Notes: generated by a model not told the origin, from the letters alone. A stretch of 35,648 nt of DNA from Clostridia bacterium (GCA_017848335.1 JAGDAX010000055.1:1-35648), one strand, 5' to 3'. Counted from the first letter of the stretch, positions 1 to 9,400 are shown. Numbers and translations: made by a program.

Positions 1-82
1 AGGATGTGAAAACCTCCAAAGATCCGTCCGCGACGTTTTAGCTTGCAAAGGCTATAAAGATTTAACGAAACATCCTGTCAGT

Positions 83-661
83 CTATTTTTGGAGAACGTA
101 GAAAAACTTCACTCTCTGCCTTCCGCCGATCTTTACCGGCGACGCCAGCGAGGTCATCTTCACGAATTCGAATTTTTCATAAAGCCTCAGCGCTCTCTTG
201 TTGGATCTCGCCACCGTAAGCCTTACCGGGTCCTCCGGGAATTCCTGGAGACAAAGGTTTACAGCGGCTCCCAGAAGCCTCTCCCCGAGGCCTTCCCCTC
301 TTCCGCAAAGCTCGGGTCTTAAGCCCAGAGCCACGTCTGTGGCGTCAGACTTGCGGTATTTGGAAAACGCAAGCCTTGACTGAAGCTGTGCAGAGGGGCC
401 TATGGCGATGAATCCGAAGGGCCGGGGAAGGTCTTCCGGGCGGTCGGGTCCGGCGGCCTTTTCATAGTATTCGCGGCTGTCGTACACGGCCATATGGTAA
501 CCGTTCATGATTTCCGCTACCTCTTCCTCGTCGCCGGTGAAATCGTAAAGCTCGTATGGCTTGCCGTACTGCCAGCGGGATATCTCACGTGCGGCGCGCT
601 CCGTCATTTCGGTGACCACCAGGCCGTCGCTCTCTATTATCACAAAAGTGTCGTTTTCCAT
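83..661 (-). CDS. GNAT-family N-acetyltransferase
   Basis: Probable acetyl-CoA-dependent N-acetyltransferase; the acceptor is unknown. The central stretch LGLRPELCGRGEGLGERLL is the GNAT acetyl-CoA loop (R/Q-x-x-G-x-G/A pattern), and the following VARSNKRALRLYEKFEF matches the usual family C-terminal region (N-x-x-A-x-x-x-Y-x-x-x-G/F). The start is uncertain: I chose the ATG at 661 (protein begins MENDTF, 192 aa). The frame stays open to a TTG at 718, which would add 19 residues made of two more copies of an ENDSF repeat. The fold should begin near VIIESDGL, so the repeated part is probably dispensable or untranslated. It ends in TAG. It lies about 250 bp beyond the end of serA, with a terminator-like hairpin between, so it is probably a separate unit; no own promoter was recognised. 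Confidence 0.8.
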   Translation of the reverse strand: MENDTFVIIESDGLVVTEMTERAAREISRWQYGKPYELYDFTGDEEEVAEIMNGYHMAVYDSREYYEKAAGPDRPEDLPRPFGFIAIGPSAQLQSRLAFSKYRKSDATDVALGLRPELCGRGEGLGERLLGAAVNLCLQEFPEDPVRLTVARSNKRALRLYEKFEFVKMTSLASPVKIGGRQRVKFFYVLQK

Positions 662-706
662 TGCAAAGCTGTCGTTTTCCTTTACAAAGCTGTCGTTTTC
701 CGTAGC
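644..706. repeat. 21-bp tandem repeat, 3 copies
   Basis: Three adjacent 21-bp units (644-664, 665-685, 686-706) share the core GTCGTTTTCC. In the acetyltransferase frame they encode ENDTF/ENDSF heptads at or before the start codon, so they move the apparent start rather than belong to the fold. Confidence 0.8.
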
Positions 707-720
707 GATCCCCTTCAAGC

Positions 721-875
721 GTTCCCGTCAAACCGGATCAGCAAACGGTCGCCTCAAACCAGGTCGGCAAACGGTCGCCTCAAACCAAGTCGGCAAGCGG
801 TCGCCCCGGAACAGACAGGCAAAGGTGCTCCTGAAAATCATGTCGGCAAAATCATGTCCGCAAAATCATGTCCGC
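721..875. repeat. two adjacent tandem repeats (26 bp x4, 14 bp x3)
   Basis: Units of 26-27 bp lie at 721-747, 748-773, 774-799 and 800-825 (core GTCGCCTCAAACCA...CGGCAA). Direct 14-bp units AAAATCATGTCSGC follow at 834-847, 848-861 and 862-875. The stretch is non-coding between serA and the acetyltransferase gene. It has perfect short spacing but no spacers, so it is a tandem repeat and not CRISPR. Confidence 0.8.
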
Positions 876-885
876 AAAGAAAACC

Positions 886-938
886 AAAAAAGCTTCCCCC
901 GGGCAGGAAGGCCCGGTCAAAAAAACCGCCCTCCGCGG
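886..938 (-). terminator. terminator-like hairpins after serA
   Basis: Read on the minus strand, a short GC stem CCGC-GGAGG-GCGG is followed directly by seven T (925-919). A second stem CCGGGC-CTTCCT-GCCCGG (916-899) is followed by GGGAAGC and six T. An outer AAAAGCTT/AAGCTTTT pair could enclose both. The position 30-80 nt after the serA stop fits rho-independent termination of serC-serA. Confidence 0.6.
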
Positions 939-967
939 GAAAAGCTTTTGTGCTTACGGACCGCCGT

Positions 968-2137
968 TTATCTTTCGATCTTGCGGACTCTGATGACTCC
1001 CTCCGCGGCCGCGATCCTGCCGATGAGATCGGTGTTGACCTGGGAATTCGTGTCGATGACCGTGTAAGCCATATCCTTCTTGGACTGATTGGTAAGGTGC
1101 TCGATATTGATCTTGGCCTCGCCGAAAATCGAGGTGATGGCCGAAATCATGTTGGGAATATTCTCGTGAATGATGCACAGCCTCACGTTGCAGTCGGGAA
1201 GCTGCTCCACGTTGGGCAGGTTCACACTGTTCCTGATGACGCCGTACTCGATGTAGTCCTTGAGCTCCTTCGCGGCCATGCAGGCGCAGTTGATCTCCGA
1301 TTCGGGAGTGGACGCGCCAAGGTGGGGGATCGCAATGGTGTTGGGCATTGCCAGCACTTCGGGGGACGGGAAATCCGTGACGTACTTGGCGACCTTGCCG
1401 GACTTGAGGGCGGCTTCCATGTCGGCAGTATCCACGATCTCGCCTCTCGCGAAGTTGAGGATGCGCACGCCGTGCTTCATCTGGGCAATGGTCTCCGCGT
1501 TAATGGATCCCTTGGTGGACGGATTCAGCGGCACGTGCACGGTAACGTAATCGCTTACCTCGCAGATCTCCTTCATGGTGTCCGCCTTGCGGATCTTGCG
1601 GGAGAGTCCCCAGGCCGAGCCGACGGAAATATAAGGGTCGTAGCCGTAGACCTCCATGCCCAGGTCGTGGGCAACGTTGGCAACCATGACGCCGATCGCG
1701 CCAAGGCCGATGACGCCCAGTGTCTTGCCGGCGAGCTCCGGGCCCTCAAAGGTCGACTTGCCCTTCTCGACAAGCTTCGCGCAGTCCGGATTGCCGGCCA
1801 GCGTCTTTGCCCATTCTACGCCGCCCGTAACGTTGCGGGACGCCAGGAAGAGTCCTGCCACGGTGAGCTCCTTGACGGCGTTCGCGTTGGCGCCCGGTGT
1901 GTTGAACACCACCACGCCCTTGCCGGAGCAAACGTCGATCGGTATGTTGTTGACGCCGGCACCGGCTCTGGCAATCGCCAGCAGGCCCTCGCCCAACTCC
2001 ATGTCGTGGAGGCTCGCGGAGCGGACCATAATGCCCTGGGGATCTTCGATTTCTTCACCGATGGACTATCTGTCCCTCTCAAAAAGGTCGGTGCCCTCGG
2101 TGGCGATCTTGTTCATCAGTTTAATATTGTATTTCAT
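968..2137 (-). CDS. serA: D-3-phosphoglycerate dehydrogenase with in-frame TAG at codon 24
   Basis: Oxidises 3-phosphoglycerate to 3-phosphohydroxypyruvate with NAD+, the first step of serine synthesis. Visible features are the dinucleotide fold GVIGLGAIG, the active-site Arg in NFARGEIVDTADMEAAL, the Glu in the FPSPEV region, the His in IPHLGASTPESEINCA, and a C-terminal ACT-type domain from about NVRLCIIHENIPNM. The natural start is the ATG at 2137, preceded by GAGGTG at good spacing, giving MKYNIKLMNKIATEGTDLFERDR. The next codon (2068-2066) is TAG, after which the same frame continues SIGEEIEDPQGIMVRSAS to a normal TAA at 968. Family members usually have DRY here, so a single TAC/TAT to TAG change explains it. 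Without readthrough, only restart at ATG 2029 (353 aa, lacking 36 residues of the substrate-binding domain) would give product. It follows serC by 68 bp. Confidence 0.9.
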
Positions 2138-2205
2138 AATTCACCTCAATATAGCGAAAATAAAGCGGAAAGCGACGCAGGATGGATCGCGGTAACCGGT
2201 GTGCC

Positions 2206-3288
2206 TCACCTGGCCGCCTCAAACTCCTTCATGAACGCCACCAGCTTCTCGATGCCCTCAACAGGCATTGCGTTGTAAATGGACGCGCGCATTCCGCCGA
2301 CGCTCCTGTGGCCCTTGAGGTTCACGAAGCCCTTGGCGGCAGCGGCCTTGACAAAGGCCTTGTCCAGCTCCTCGTCGCCTGTGACGAAGGGGATGTTCAT
2401 ATACGAACGATCCTCGCCCTGCACGGTGGCCTTGAAGAGCTTTGAGCTGTCGAGATAATCGTAGAAGATCGCAGCCTTCTCGTGGTTGATCTTTTCCATC
2501 GCGTCAATGCCGCCGATCTCGTCGCGGAGCCACTCAAGCACAAGCTTGCAGATGTAGATCGCGAAGGTGGGCGGCGTGTTGAACATTGAGCCGTTGTCGT
2601 CGTGTGTCTTGTAGTTGAGCATCGTGGGAGTCTCGGGGCGCGCCTTGCCGATAAGATCCTTGCGGACGATGACCACGGTAAGTCCCGCGGGGCCCATGTT
2701 CTTCTGGGCGCCGGCGAAGATCAGGCCGTAATCCCTGACGTTGATCCTCTCGGAAAGAATGCAGGAGGACATGTCCGCCACCAGCGGCACGTTACCGACC
2801 TCCGGAAGCTTCGCGAAGCGCGTTCCGTAAATGGTATTGTTGGAGCAGATGTAGAAGTAGTCCGCGTCCTTGTTGAAGGCAGCCGGGTCAAGCTTCGGAA
2901 TGTAGCTAAAGGTCTTGTCCTTGCTGGAGCCGACAACGTTCACGCTGCAGTACTTGGAAGCCTCCTGGAAGGCCTTGGTGGCCCACTGCCCTGTAAGCAC
3001 CAGATCTATCGCTCCGGAGCCGTTTGCGAGGTTTAAGGGAATCATGGCGAACTGCGTGGAAGCGCCGCCCTGAAGGAAAAGCACCGAATAATCCTCCGGT
3101 ATCCCGAGAAGCTGTCTCAAAAGCGCCTCGGTCTCATCGATAATTGCCTGATAAGCCGCGGATCTGTGGCTCATCTCCATAACGGACATGCCGGTGTCAC
3201 CGTAGCATACAAGCTCAGCCTGCGCCTTTTTGAGCACGCTCTCAGCTATTACCGACGGTCCTGCAGAAAAATTGTAAACACGTTCCAT
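2206..3288 (-). CDS. serC: phosphoserine aminotransferase
   Basis: PLP enzyme of the cytoplasm that converts 3-phosphohydroxypyruvate and glutamate to phosphoserine and 2-oxoglutarate, the second serine step (also used in some PLP synthesis routes). The start is the ATG at 3288, giving MERVYNFSAGPSVI, the typical SerC N-terminus. It is preceded by GGAGG 9 nt upstream. The frame is open further upstream but carries no family sequence there. The 360-aa length is standard. FAGAQKNMGPAGLTVV contains the Schiff-base lysine, and LQGGASTQFAMIPLNL and SVGGMRASIYNAM are conserved family stretches. It is the first gene of a serC-serA unit and has its own strong promoter. Confidence 0.96.
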   Translation of the reverse strand: MERVYNFSAGPSVIAESVLKKAQAELVCYGDTGMSVMEMSHRSAAYQAIIDETEALLRQLLGIPEDYSVLFLQGGASTQFAMIPLNLANGSGAIDLVLTGQWATKAFQEASKYCSVNVVGSSKDKTFSYIPKLDPAAFNKDADYFYICSNNTIYGTRFAKLPEVGNVPLVADMSSCILSERINVRDYGLIFAGAQKNMGPAGLTVVIVRKDLIGKARPETPTMLNYKTHDDNGSMFNTPPTFAIYICKLVLEWLRDEIGGIDAMEKINHEKAAIFYDYLDSSKLFKATVQGEDRSYMNIPFVTGDEELDKAFVKAAAAKGFVNLKGHRSVGGMRASIYNAMPVEGIEKLVAFMKEFEAAR

Positions 3289-3325
3289 TTGACGTTCCTC
3301 CGTGAAGTATTCAGGATAACTTGTT

Positions 3326-3354
3326 ATTGTAAACCCGCATAGGGTGCTTGTCAA
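3326..3354 (-). promoter_or_regulatory. sigma-A-type promoter of serC-serA
   Basis: On the minus strand: TTGACA (3354-3349), 17 bp, TACAAT (3331-3326), about 38 bp upstream of the serC ATG. It is one of the closest matches to consensus in the window. Confidence 0.85.
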
Positions 3355-3413
3355 GCAATTTGCGACCTTTGGCGGCCTCCGGGTTAATTGAAAAAGTAAA
3401 CGCAACGCCTCGC

Positions 3414-4895
3414 TTAAATAACCACCGTCTCGACGTTCATCAGCTCGCCGAGCTTCCTGAAGACCGACGCGTTGTGCCCCACCGAAAGCGCGCAATGGTG
3501 CGTGGGCCCGAAGGAGAACCACTTCTCCATATATTCGTCCGGAGCGCACCCAAATTTAACGTGCGTCTGCGTGTTGCCGATCTGCATTATCGGGTCCGCG
3601 GTGGCCTCGCCCTCGCTTATTATGAAGCGAAGTCTGCCGTTTCCGGTCTGCGTAATTCCCAGCGTCGTGACCGGGCCCCGCTTCACCTTGGCCTCCACCG
3701 AGATGCCGCTGCCCTTCTTGCCGTGGTAGACTCCCATTCCCCTGAGGATAGGCTTTTTATCCGATATCTTCACGTGGAACGGGCCGTCGTGCCCGATAAG
3801 GATCGTACCGCTGAGGTAGTCCGTCAGCACGATTTCCGCGAAGCTGCCGCCGGTGCCCAGAAGGTCGCAGATCTTCATTGCGACGGCTGTCTTAAGGTCG
3901 GCCTCTCCCGCGCAGGGAATGCCCCTGGCAGTGAGCATCGAATGCCCCACTATGAACCCGCTCTGGAGCTCCTCGTAAGGGTTGCCGTCCACGCTGTGAT
4001 AGTAGTATGCCAGCGCGTCAAGGTCGTAGTCCTCCACCATGCGTTTCTGCGCGGCGGCCACCTTGGCGGACCAGAGCAGCTGCTCCCCGGCAGGCTTTTT
4101 GACCCTTGGATCGGAGGGTGAATCCCCCGAAATTTCAAACATTTCCTCAATCTCGCGCAGCGTCGCCTCTGTCTCCTCCGGAGTCACCCTCCGCAGCCTC
4201 TCGTCAAGGTCGCACATCTCGATGATCTCCACGTGAACACCCGTCTTGCCGGTGATCAGCGTGCAGTCGGAATAGAGGTCCAGCATGCCGGAATAGTTGT
4301 TGCCCAGGAATCCGAACCGGGCGAGCATCAGGGCCTTTTTGACCGCAGCAGCGCTCGTCCATTCGCCGATCTCCTTCCAGGCCCTTACGGCTTCCGGCCT
4401 GTCGCAGGTCACCTCGCAGGACATGGCGCACTCAGGACTCTTCTCGAGCCCCAGAAGTCCGCTGATGCACCTGAATTTGATTCCCGCGCGCTGGAAGGCA
4501 TTGGAGACCTCGGGCACCGGGCAGTTGCCGCAATTCGCCAGCCACTCACCCGTGTCCGTCCTGTCGTAATCGATGCGCGGCGAGGGCTGCAGGTTGAGCA
4601 CCACCACCGGCGCGGTCACCATCTTGTGAATGGGCACCACCGAGTCCGACGTAAAATACGTGGCGCTGTGCAGAAATACGACGTCCACCCTGTTCTCGAG
4701 GAAATATTTGGCGGCGTTTTCCGACACGTCCACGTTGTCCACGAGTCCGAAATTGTATACGTCGCCGAAGGCCGCAAGCTTCCCGGCAATGAATTCGTTG
4801 TACCCGAGAAGCCTGTCCCTGAGGCCTGCGAACTGATTCCAGTACGTTCTGAGGCCCGCGCTGTAGAGGCCTATCCTGAGCTTTTCGTTTTTCAT
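3414..4895 (-). CDS. L-arabinose/L-fucose isomerase-family protein
   Basis: Likely Mn2+-dependent aldose-ketose isomerase of the AraA-like group; substrate not known. The ATG at 4895 (MKNEKLRIG) is chosen because AAAGGTGAG sits just before it; an upstream TTG lies before that site. The protein has 493 aa, close to AraA. By comparison with E. coli AraA, the four metal/catalytic residues appear present: Glu in PCAGEADLKTA, Glu in GGSFAEIV, His in ILIGHDGPFH, and His in the C-terminal FGPTHHCALSVGHN. The C-terminal motif differs from true AraA, so calling it arabinose isomerase would be too precise. It lies 179 bp downstream of a nucleoside hydrolase on the same strand, with a 19-bp tandem repeat in the gap. 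A weak TTGACG at 4945-4940 lacks a good -10. Co-transcription with the hydrolase would suggest handling of a sugar released from nucleosides. Confidence 0.8.
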   Translation of the reverse strand: MKNEKLRIGLYSAGLRTYWNQFAGLRDRLLGYNEFIAGKLAAFGDVYNFGLVDNVDVSENAAKYFLENRVDVVFLHSATYFTSDSVVPIHKMVTAPVVVLNLQPSPRIDYDRTDTGEWLANCGNCPVPEVSNAFQRAGIKFRCISGLLGLEKSPECAMSCEVTCDRPEAVRAWKEIGEWTSAAAVKKALMLARFGFLGNNYSGMLDLYSDCTLITGKTGVHVEIIEMCDLDERLRRVTPEETEATLREIEEMFEISGDSPSDPRVKKPAGEQLLWSAKVAAAQKRMVEDYDLDALAYYYHSVDGNPYEELQSGFIVGHSMLTARGIPCAGEADLKTAVAMKICDLLGTGGSFAEIVLTDYLSGTILIGHDGPFHVKISDKKPILRGMGVYHGKKGSGISVEAKVKRGPVTTLGITQTGNGRLRFIISEGEATADPIMQIGNTQTHVKFGCAPDEYMEKWFSFGPTHHCALSVGHNASVFRKLGELMNVETVVI

Positions 4896-4982
4896 GTGTT
4901 TCTCACCTTTCAAGGCTTATGGTCATAATGCTGCCGCTCCGTCAAGTGCCTGCGGCTTTTTGAAAAAGTTGCTGCCGCGCTG

Positions 4983-5058
4983 AAGATGCGCGGCTTCGCC
5001 GGAATTGCGCGGCTTCGACGAATCGCTGCGGCTTCGCCGGATCTGCGCGGCTTCGCTG
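4983..5058. repeat. 19-bp tandem repeat, 4 copies
   Basis: Units at 4983-5001, 5002-5020, 5021-5039 and 5040-5058 share TGCGCGGCTTCGCCG with a few changes. It lies in the non-coding gap between the nucleoside hydrolase and the isomerase genes. Confidence 0.8.
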
Positions 5059-5074
5059 AGCGCCCGCGGTCTCT

Positions 5075-5962
5075 TCACAGGCTCGCCACCTTATTGAACA
5101 GATCGAGATAAAGCAGATCCCGCCATATCTTGCGCACGTAGATCTGGTGGTGCCTCGCGTTGTCGAAGGCGTACGTGTGGTCGCCCGTAAGCACCGGTGT
5201 CGGAACCTGCGCCATAACGAGCGCGTCGGGTCTCACCAGGCATGCCACCGCCGTGACGTCCCAGATGACCTTGCCTGTGCCGTAGCCGATAACCTTGCGC
5301 ATCTTGCCGAGAAGATACTCCGCCAGGTCGTTTTTGCCCGCCAGGAAGTGCTCCATCTCGGAAAGGTTCGTGACAAACTCGGTGCAGACGCCTTCGCAGG
5401 GCACCTGGACGAACCTGACGCCCGAGTCAAAAAGCACCTGCGACGCGAAAATATCTCCCGAAAGGTTAAACTCTCTGGCGCTCGGAATGTGGTGCGCGGT
5501 ACCGCCAAGCCAGATGACCACCGCCTTCTCGGCCACCTCCGGGCACTTCAGGATAGCGGAAGCCACGTTTGTCGCCGCGCCAATGGTAACGATATATACC
5601 GTCTCGTCGCTGCCCAGCACGGTGTTGATGATATTGTCGCACGCCGGAGACTCCACGGGCTCATTCCGGGAGCTCATAAACTGCCTCGAGCCCTTGTAAA
5701 CGGCCGGCACCTTCGCGGGCTTCACCAGCCCGAGAATACGCAGGATCTCGTCGTAGGATTTTTCCATGCCGTCCTCCGGGGACGTGGAATTTCCGTTGAA
5801 AAAGGGCGCCGCATTCACGGACAGCAGATCCACCTTATCGGGGGACAGCAACGCGTAGGACAGCGCAAACTGGTCGTCCTCCTCGTTGAAAGTGTCCGTG
5901 TCAAGGATCATTTTTTTGACGCCGGGCGCGTAAAGCTTATCGATCAATCCGTCAACCTTCAT
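5075..5962 (-). CDS. nucleoside hydrolase (IUNH family)
   Basis: Hydrolyses the N-glycosidic bond of ribonucleosides to free base and ribose; base preference cannot be read. The N-terminal MILDTDTFNEEDDQFAL is the Ca2+-binding D-x-D...DD motif of the family, and TIGAATNVASAILKCPEVAEK is the typical second core block. Length 295 aa, normal for the family. The ATG at 5962 is preceded by GGAGGTAAGATA. The C-terminal third is less typical (DHTYAFDNARHHQIYV instead of the usual His-Asp end), so it may have a divergent substrate. It is transcribed away from the CotH genes, with a candidate promoter at 6044-6072 and the isomerase gene downstream. Confidence 0.85.
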   Translation of the reverse strand: MKVDGLIDKLYAPGVKKMILDTDTFNEEDDQFALSYALLSPDKVDLLSVNAAPFFNGNSTSPEDGMEKSYDEILRILGLVKPAKVPAVYKGSRQFMSSRNEPVESPACDNIINTVLGSDETVYIVTIGAATNVASAILKCPEVAEKAVVIWLGGTAHHIPSAREFNLSGDIFASQVLFDSGVRFVQVPCEGVCTEFVTNLSEMEHFLAGKNDLAEYLLGKMRKVIGYGTGKVIWDVTAVACLVRPDALVMAQVPTPVLTGDHTYAFDNARHHQIYVRKIWRDLLYLDLFNKVASL

Positions 5963-6043
5963 TATCTTACCTCCGGGGGAATAAATTGCGGCGCCGCGGG
6001 CGCGATGACAAGGCGCACCAATGCGAGGTCCGCCGCATATTGA

Positions 6044-6072
6044 ATGATAGCATTTTCGGGCGCGGGATACAA
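6044..6072 (-). promoter_or_regulatory. promoter of the nucleoside hydrolase
   Basis: Minus strand: TTGTAT (6072-6067), 17 bp, TATCAT (6049-6044). It is about 80 bp upstream of the ATG. Confidence 0.65.
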
Positions 6073-6172
6073 GATGGGGCCGCTGATTTCCGGCGCGATC
6101 GGACGCTGCCGGCGCTGCCGCTTCGCCTCAAGGCCGGAGCCTGAACACCCGGAGCTCAGTCGCGCGGCGCCA

Positions 6173-6253
6173 TCCGGCCACCGCGCAGCCTATTGGGCCC
6201 CTCGCCGGGCACGCTTACGCGTCAATCGCTCCTGACTCAAAATGCAGACACGG
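6173..6253 (-). repeat. dispersed intergenic repeat, copy A (inverted)
   Basis: The reverse complement matches the element at 10392-10505 and 35490-35648: GTCTGCATTTTGAGTC, then a hairpin ACGC-GTAA-GCGT (6210-6223), then GGCTGCGCGGTGGCCGGA. It is the only copy seen in the opposite orientation. Confidence 0.8.
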
Positions 6254-6309
6254 AATTCGATCGAAATTCGATCCATGCCGCGAAGCGGCACCCAGCTCAT
6301 ATTTTTTTA

Positions 6310-6339
6310 TAGATTATTTAATCCTACCTGTGCTATAAT
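6310..6339 (+). promoter_or_regulatory. extended -10 promoter of the CotH gene run
   Basis: TGCTATAAT (6331-6339) is an extended -10 box. The -35 is poor (TAGATT at 6310-6315, 18-bp spacer). It is about 87 bp upstream of the first CotH start. It probably serves the plus-strand genes up to 15038, as no clear promoter was seen between them. Confidence 0.7.
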
Positions 6340-6426
6340 TCACAAATCAAATCCCGCGGGGCGTCCGCCTTCGTCAAAAGGCCCCCTGCCCGCGGACATT
6401 TTTCCAGGACCAAGGAGCTTACCGAA

Positions 6427-9400
6427 ATGCTTTTCAAGAATCCTAAAACCGTCACCAGAATTATAACCGCAACGCTCGCCGCTCTCATTCTCATGACGTC
6501 GGCAGGCTGCGTTTTTTCTACCGATAAACCCTCACCCACGGATGCGCTTCCCTTTGACGAAGCCACCTCGACGCCGGTGAACACGGGAGAAAACGGAGGA
6601 ACCGACGACCCCTTCAAAACTCCTGCGGGTACGGATTCCGGGGAAAACACTCCGGGCCCCGGTGAGTCTGCCGGGACGGCAGATCCCTTCGGGACGGAGG
6701 ATCCGTTCGCTACTGAGGATCCCTTCGCGACGGAGGACGCTTCCCCCGACGGGTCGGAGTCGCCTCTTGACGGGGAGGACGAAACTCCCGGCGAAACCGG
6801 AACGGGCAGCACGCAGGAGACGCCCACGGGCGGGCCCTCAGACACGCCTGCACCCAGAACGGACGCCAGGCTCTCCGACTTCGCGGGAATCGTATTCTCT
6901 AAGGTTTACGGCAACGGCGGCAGCAAGGACGGAGTCTGCCAGTATTCCTTCATTGAGCTTTACAATACCACGTCCAGGGACATCAACATGGACGGACTTT
7001 CCCTGTATTACAAGACCGCGGGCGACAAGGCCTACAGCCAGCTGAGCCTCGGCCGCAATACCATCAAGGCCGGCGGATACTACCTGATAAGGTGCAACTC
7101 GTCCTCCACCTCCAACGAGATGGTCAAGCTCGAGAAGTACGACGCCACCTGGAACATTACGGTCAACAACAAGGAGATCGCGCTCATTGCCGCGCTTTAC
7201 GGCAGGAACATTCCCGTGAACACGCAGCCGGCGGAGGTTTCCGACAAGGTCTCCTACTTCGTGGCCTCTGAGACGTTCTACTTCGACACGGGCTACGTTC
7301 ACGACATGTCCAAGTCGAAATTCGCGGTAAGAACCGCCCTGAAGCCCGACAGCGGCTGGCAGGTCGTCAACCTGGGCAAGGCGAATTCCTACACGCTTTC
7401 GCAGATCGCACCCACCTCCTCGAAGGGAGCCAACAATATCACGAAGGTCGTCCTTAACGAGGTGAAGTTCAGCCTTCCCGCGGGATTCTATTCCGGGACA
7501 CAGAGCGTCTCGCTGAGCGCGGCTTCGGGCTACAAGATCTACTACACCGTGGACGGCACGGACCCCGAGACCTCCAAGACCAGGAAGCAGTACACCGCGC
7601 CGATTTCGCTTACCGACACGACCCGCAAGGGCTACGGCGAGACCACGAGGTACGTCGCCAACCAGATGCACGATCAGAAGTACATACCCAACGTGAGCAA
7701 TATTATCGGGGGCCACGTCATAAAGGCCTACGCCACCAACGGCACCGCCAAGACGGCCGTCTTCACGTCCTCGTACTTTGTGTCCTCCGCCATGAAGAAC
7801 TACAACACCACGGTGATGTCGGTGTCCCTTCCCAAGGAGGTTCTTGCCGGGAGCGAGGGCTTTTACAACCACTATTACCCCTCCACCAACGACCCCAATC
7901 CGCGCGGCATGGCGGTCATGGAGGTGTTCGACCCCAACGGCGTCCGCAAGGGCTATTCCAACGTGGAGCTGTCCGTCAGCGGCCACGGCTCTTCGGGCTG
8001 GGGAATGAAGTCCCTCAAGATCTACTATAAAAAGTCCAACAATGAGGCCGGCGGCATGGACGACCGCCTCTACTACGACCTGTTTGAGGGCTACGCCACC
8101 AATATCAAGGGGCAGAACATCACGGAATTCTCGCGGCTTCTCATCAGGAACTCCGGCAACGACTGCTGCATGACCTACATCAGGGACGTGCTTATGCAGA
8201 GGCTCTCGCGCACTCTGCGGCTTGAGACGCAGGCCTACGCGCCGGCGCTGGTGTTCTTTAACGGCGAATTCTGGGGCCTTTACAACGTCCGTGAGCGCTA
8301 CAGCGGCGACTACGTGGAGTCACACTACGGTGTGGACAAGGACAACGTGGCCCTTATCGAGAGCGACTATTCGCAGGTTCACACTAACCAGAACGCGGAC
8401 TTCGTGGTCACCTCCGGGCTCGACAATGACGCGGACGACTTCAACGCTCTTGTCAGGTACGTCAACAGCCACGACCTCACCAACAGCACCAATTACAAGT
8501 ACGTCACCGACAGGCTCGACGTGGATTCCTTCATCGACATGTACGTGGCCAGAATATATTTCAGCGCCAGAGACTGGCCCGAAAACAATATAAAGGTGTG
8601 GCGCAACCGGGCCGGGAACGCCGACCGCACCAAGTGGAATACCAAGTGGTACTTCTCGCTGCTGGATATGGATTTCGGCCTCGATTATCCGGGCGTCGAT
8701 TCGGGCCCCAACAGCAACTGGTTTATGTGGATCAATACCACCCACTGCGTCATCGGCAACATCATGAACAAGCTCATCGCCAACGAGGGCTTCAAAAAGC
8801 AGTTCCTTGCCAGGTTTTACGAGGTGGTCAAGGAGGTCTACGTGCCCGCTCAGATGGAGGCCGAGCTGGACAAGGTGGTCGAGGGCCGCAAGAATGTTTT
8901 CCAGCTTCAGGTGGACCGTTGGAGCAAGGAGGGCGCCAGCTGGAGCGGCTACAACAGCGGCGTCAGCGCCATCAGGAGCTTCCTGCGCACGCGCAACAAT
9001 TACGTGATCAACTACCTCTGCAGCTACTTCGGCATCAACGAGGCGTACCTGATGGGCCTCTCCGGCAATTACGTGTCGGTGAGCTTCTCGGACGTCCGTG
9101 TGTCCGTCAAGGTCAACAACGCCTCCGTCGAAAACGGCTGGCTCTCCAAGTTTGACAAGACAGGCAATTTCACCGTGTCCGCCACCGCCAAGAGCGGCTA
9201 CACCGTCACGGCCATCATATTCACGGACATGGACGGCAGCGTCACCCGCAAGGAGGGCACCTCCGCCACCTTCACGGTAAGCAAGTCCGGCACCTTCACG
9301 GTGGAGAGCAAGAAGAACTCCTCCGGCAGCACCACCCTCAAGGTACAGCCCGGCATAGTCGCGTCAGGCTACACGGTCTATCTCCTGGACGCCTCGGGCA

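Larger units (their letters stand above)
5963..6426. other. 464-bp divergent intergenic region
   Basis: It holds the minus promoter of the nucleoside hydrolase, an inverted copy of the dispersed repeat (6173-6253), a short hairpin TGCCGC-GAA-GCGGCA (6276-6290), a doubled AATTCGAT motif (6253-6272) and the plus promoter of the first CotH gene. No gene was recognised. Confidence 0.7.

Noticed and set aside
1..76. Terminator from the AGGATGT / ACATCCT inverted repeat after the acetyltransferase gene
   Set aside because: Only 7 bp with a loop of about 60 nt and no T-run; the region is cut by the window edge.
2066..2068. Genome-wide TAG recoding (alternative genetic code)
   Set aside because: Two genes in the window end in TAG at the natural C-terminus (83-85 and 15036-15038), and no other internal TAG was seen.
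494..2278. 594-codon plus-strand open frame opposite serA
   Set aside because: It is antisense to clear SerA and acetyltransferase coding sequence, has no ribosome site or family sequence and reflects high-GC third-position bias.
3289..3549. 87-codon upstream extension of serC
   Set aside because: It covers the promoter, has no SerC-like sequence, and the ATG at 3288 has a strong ribosome site.
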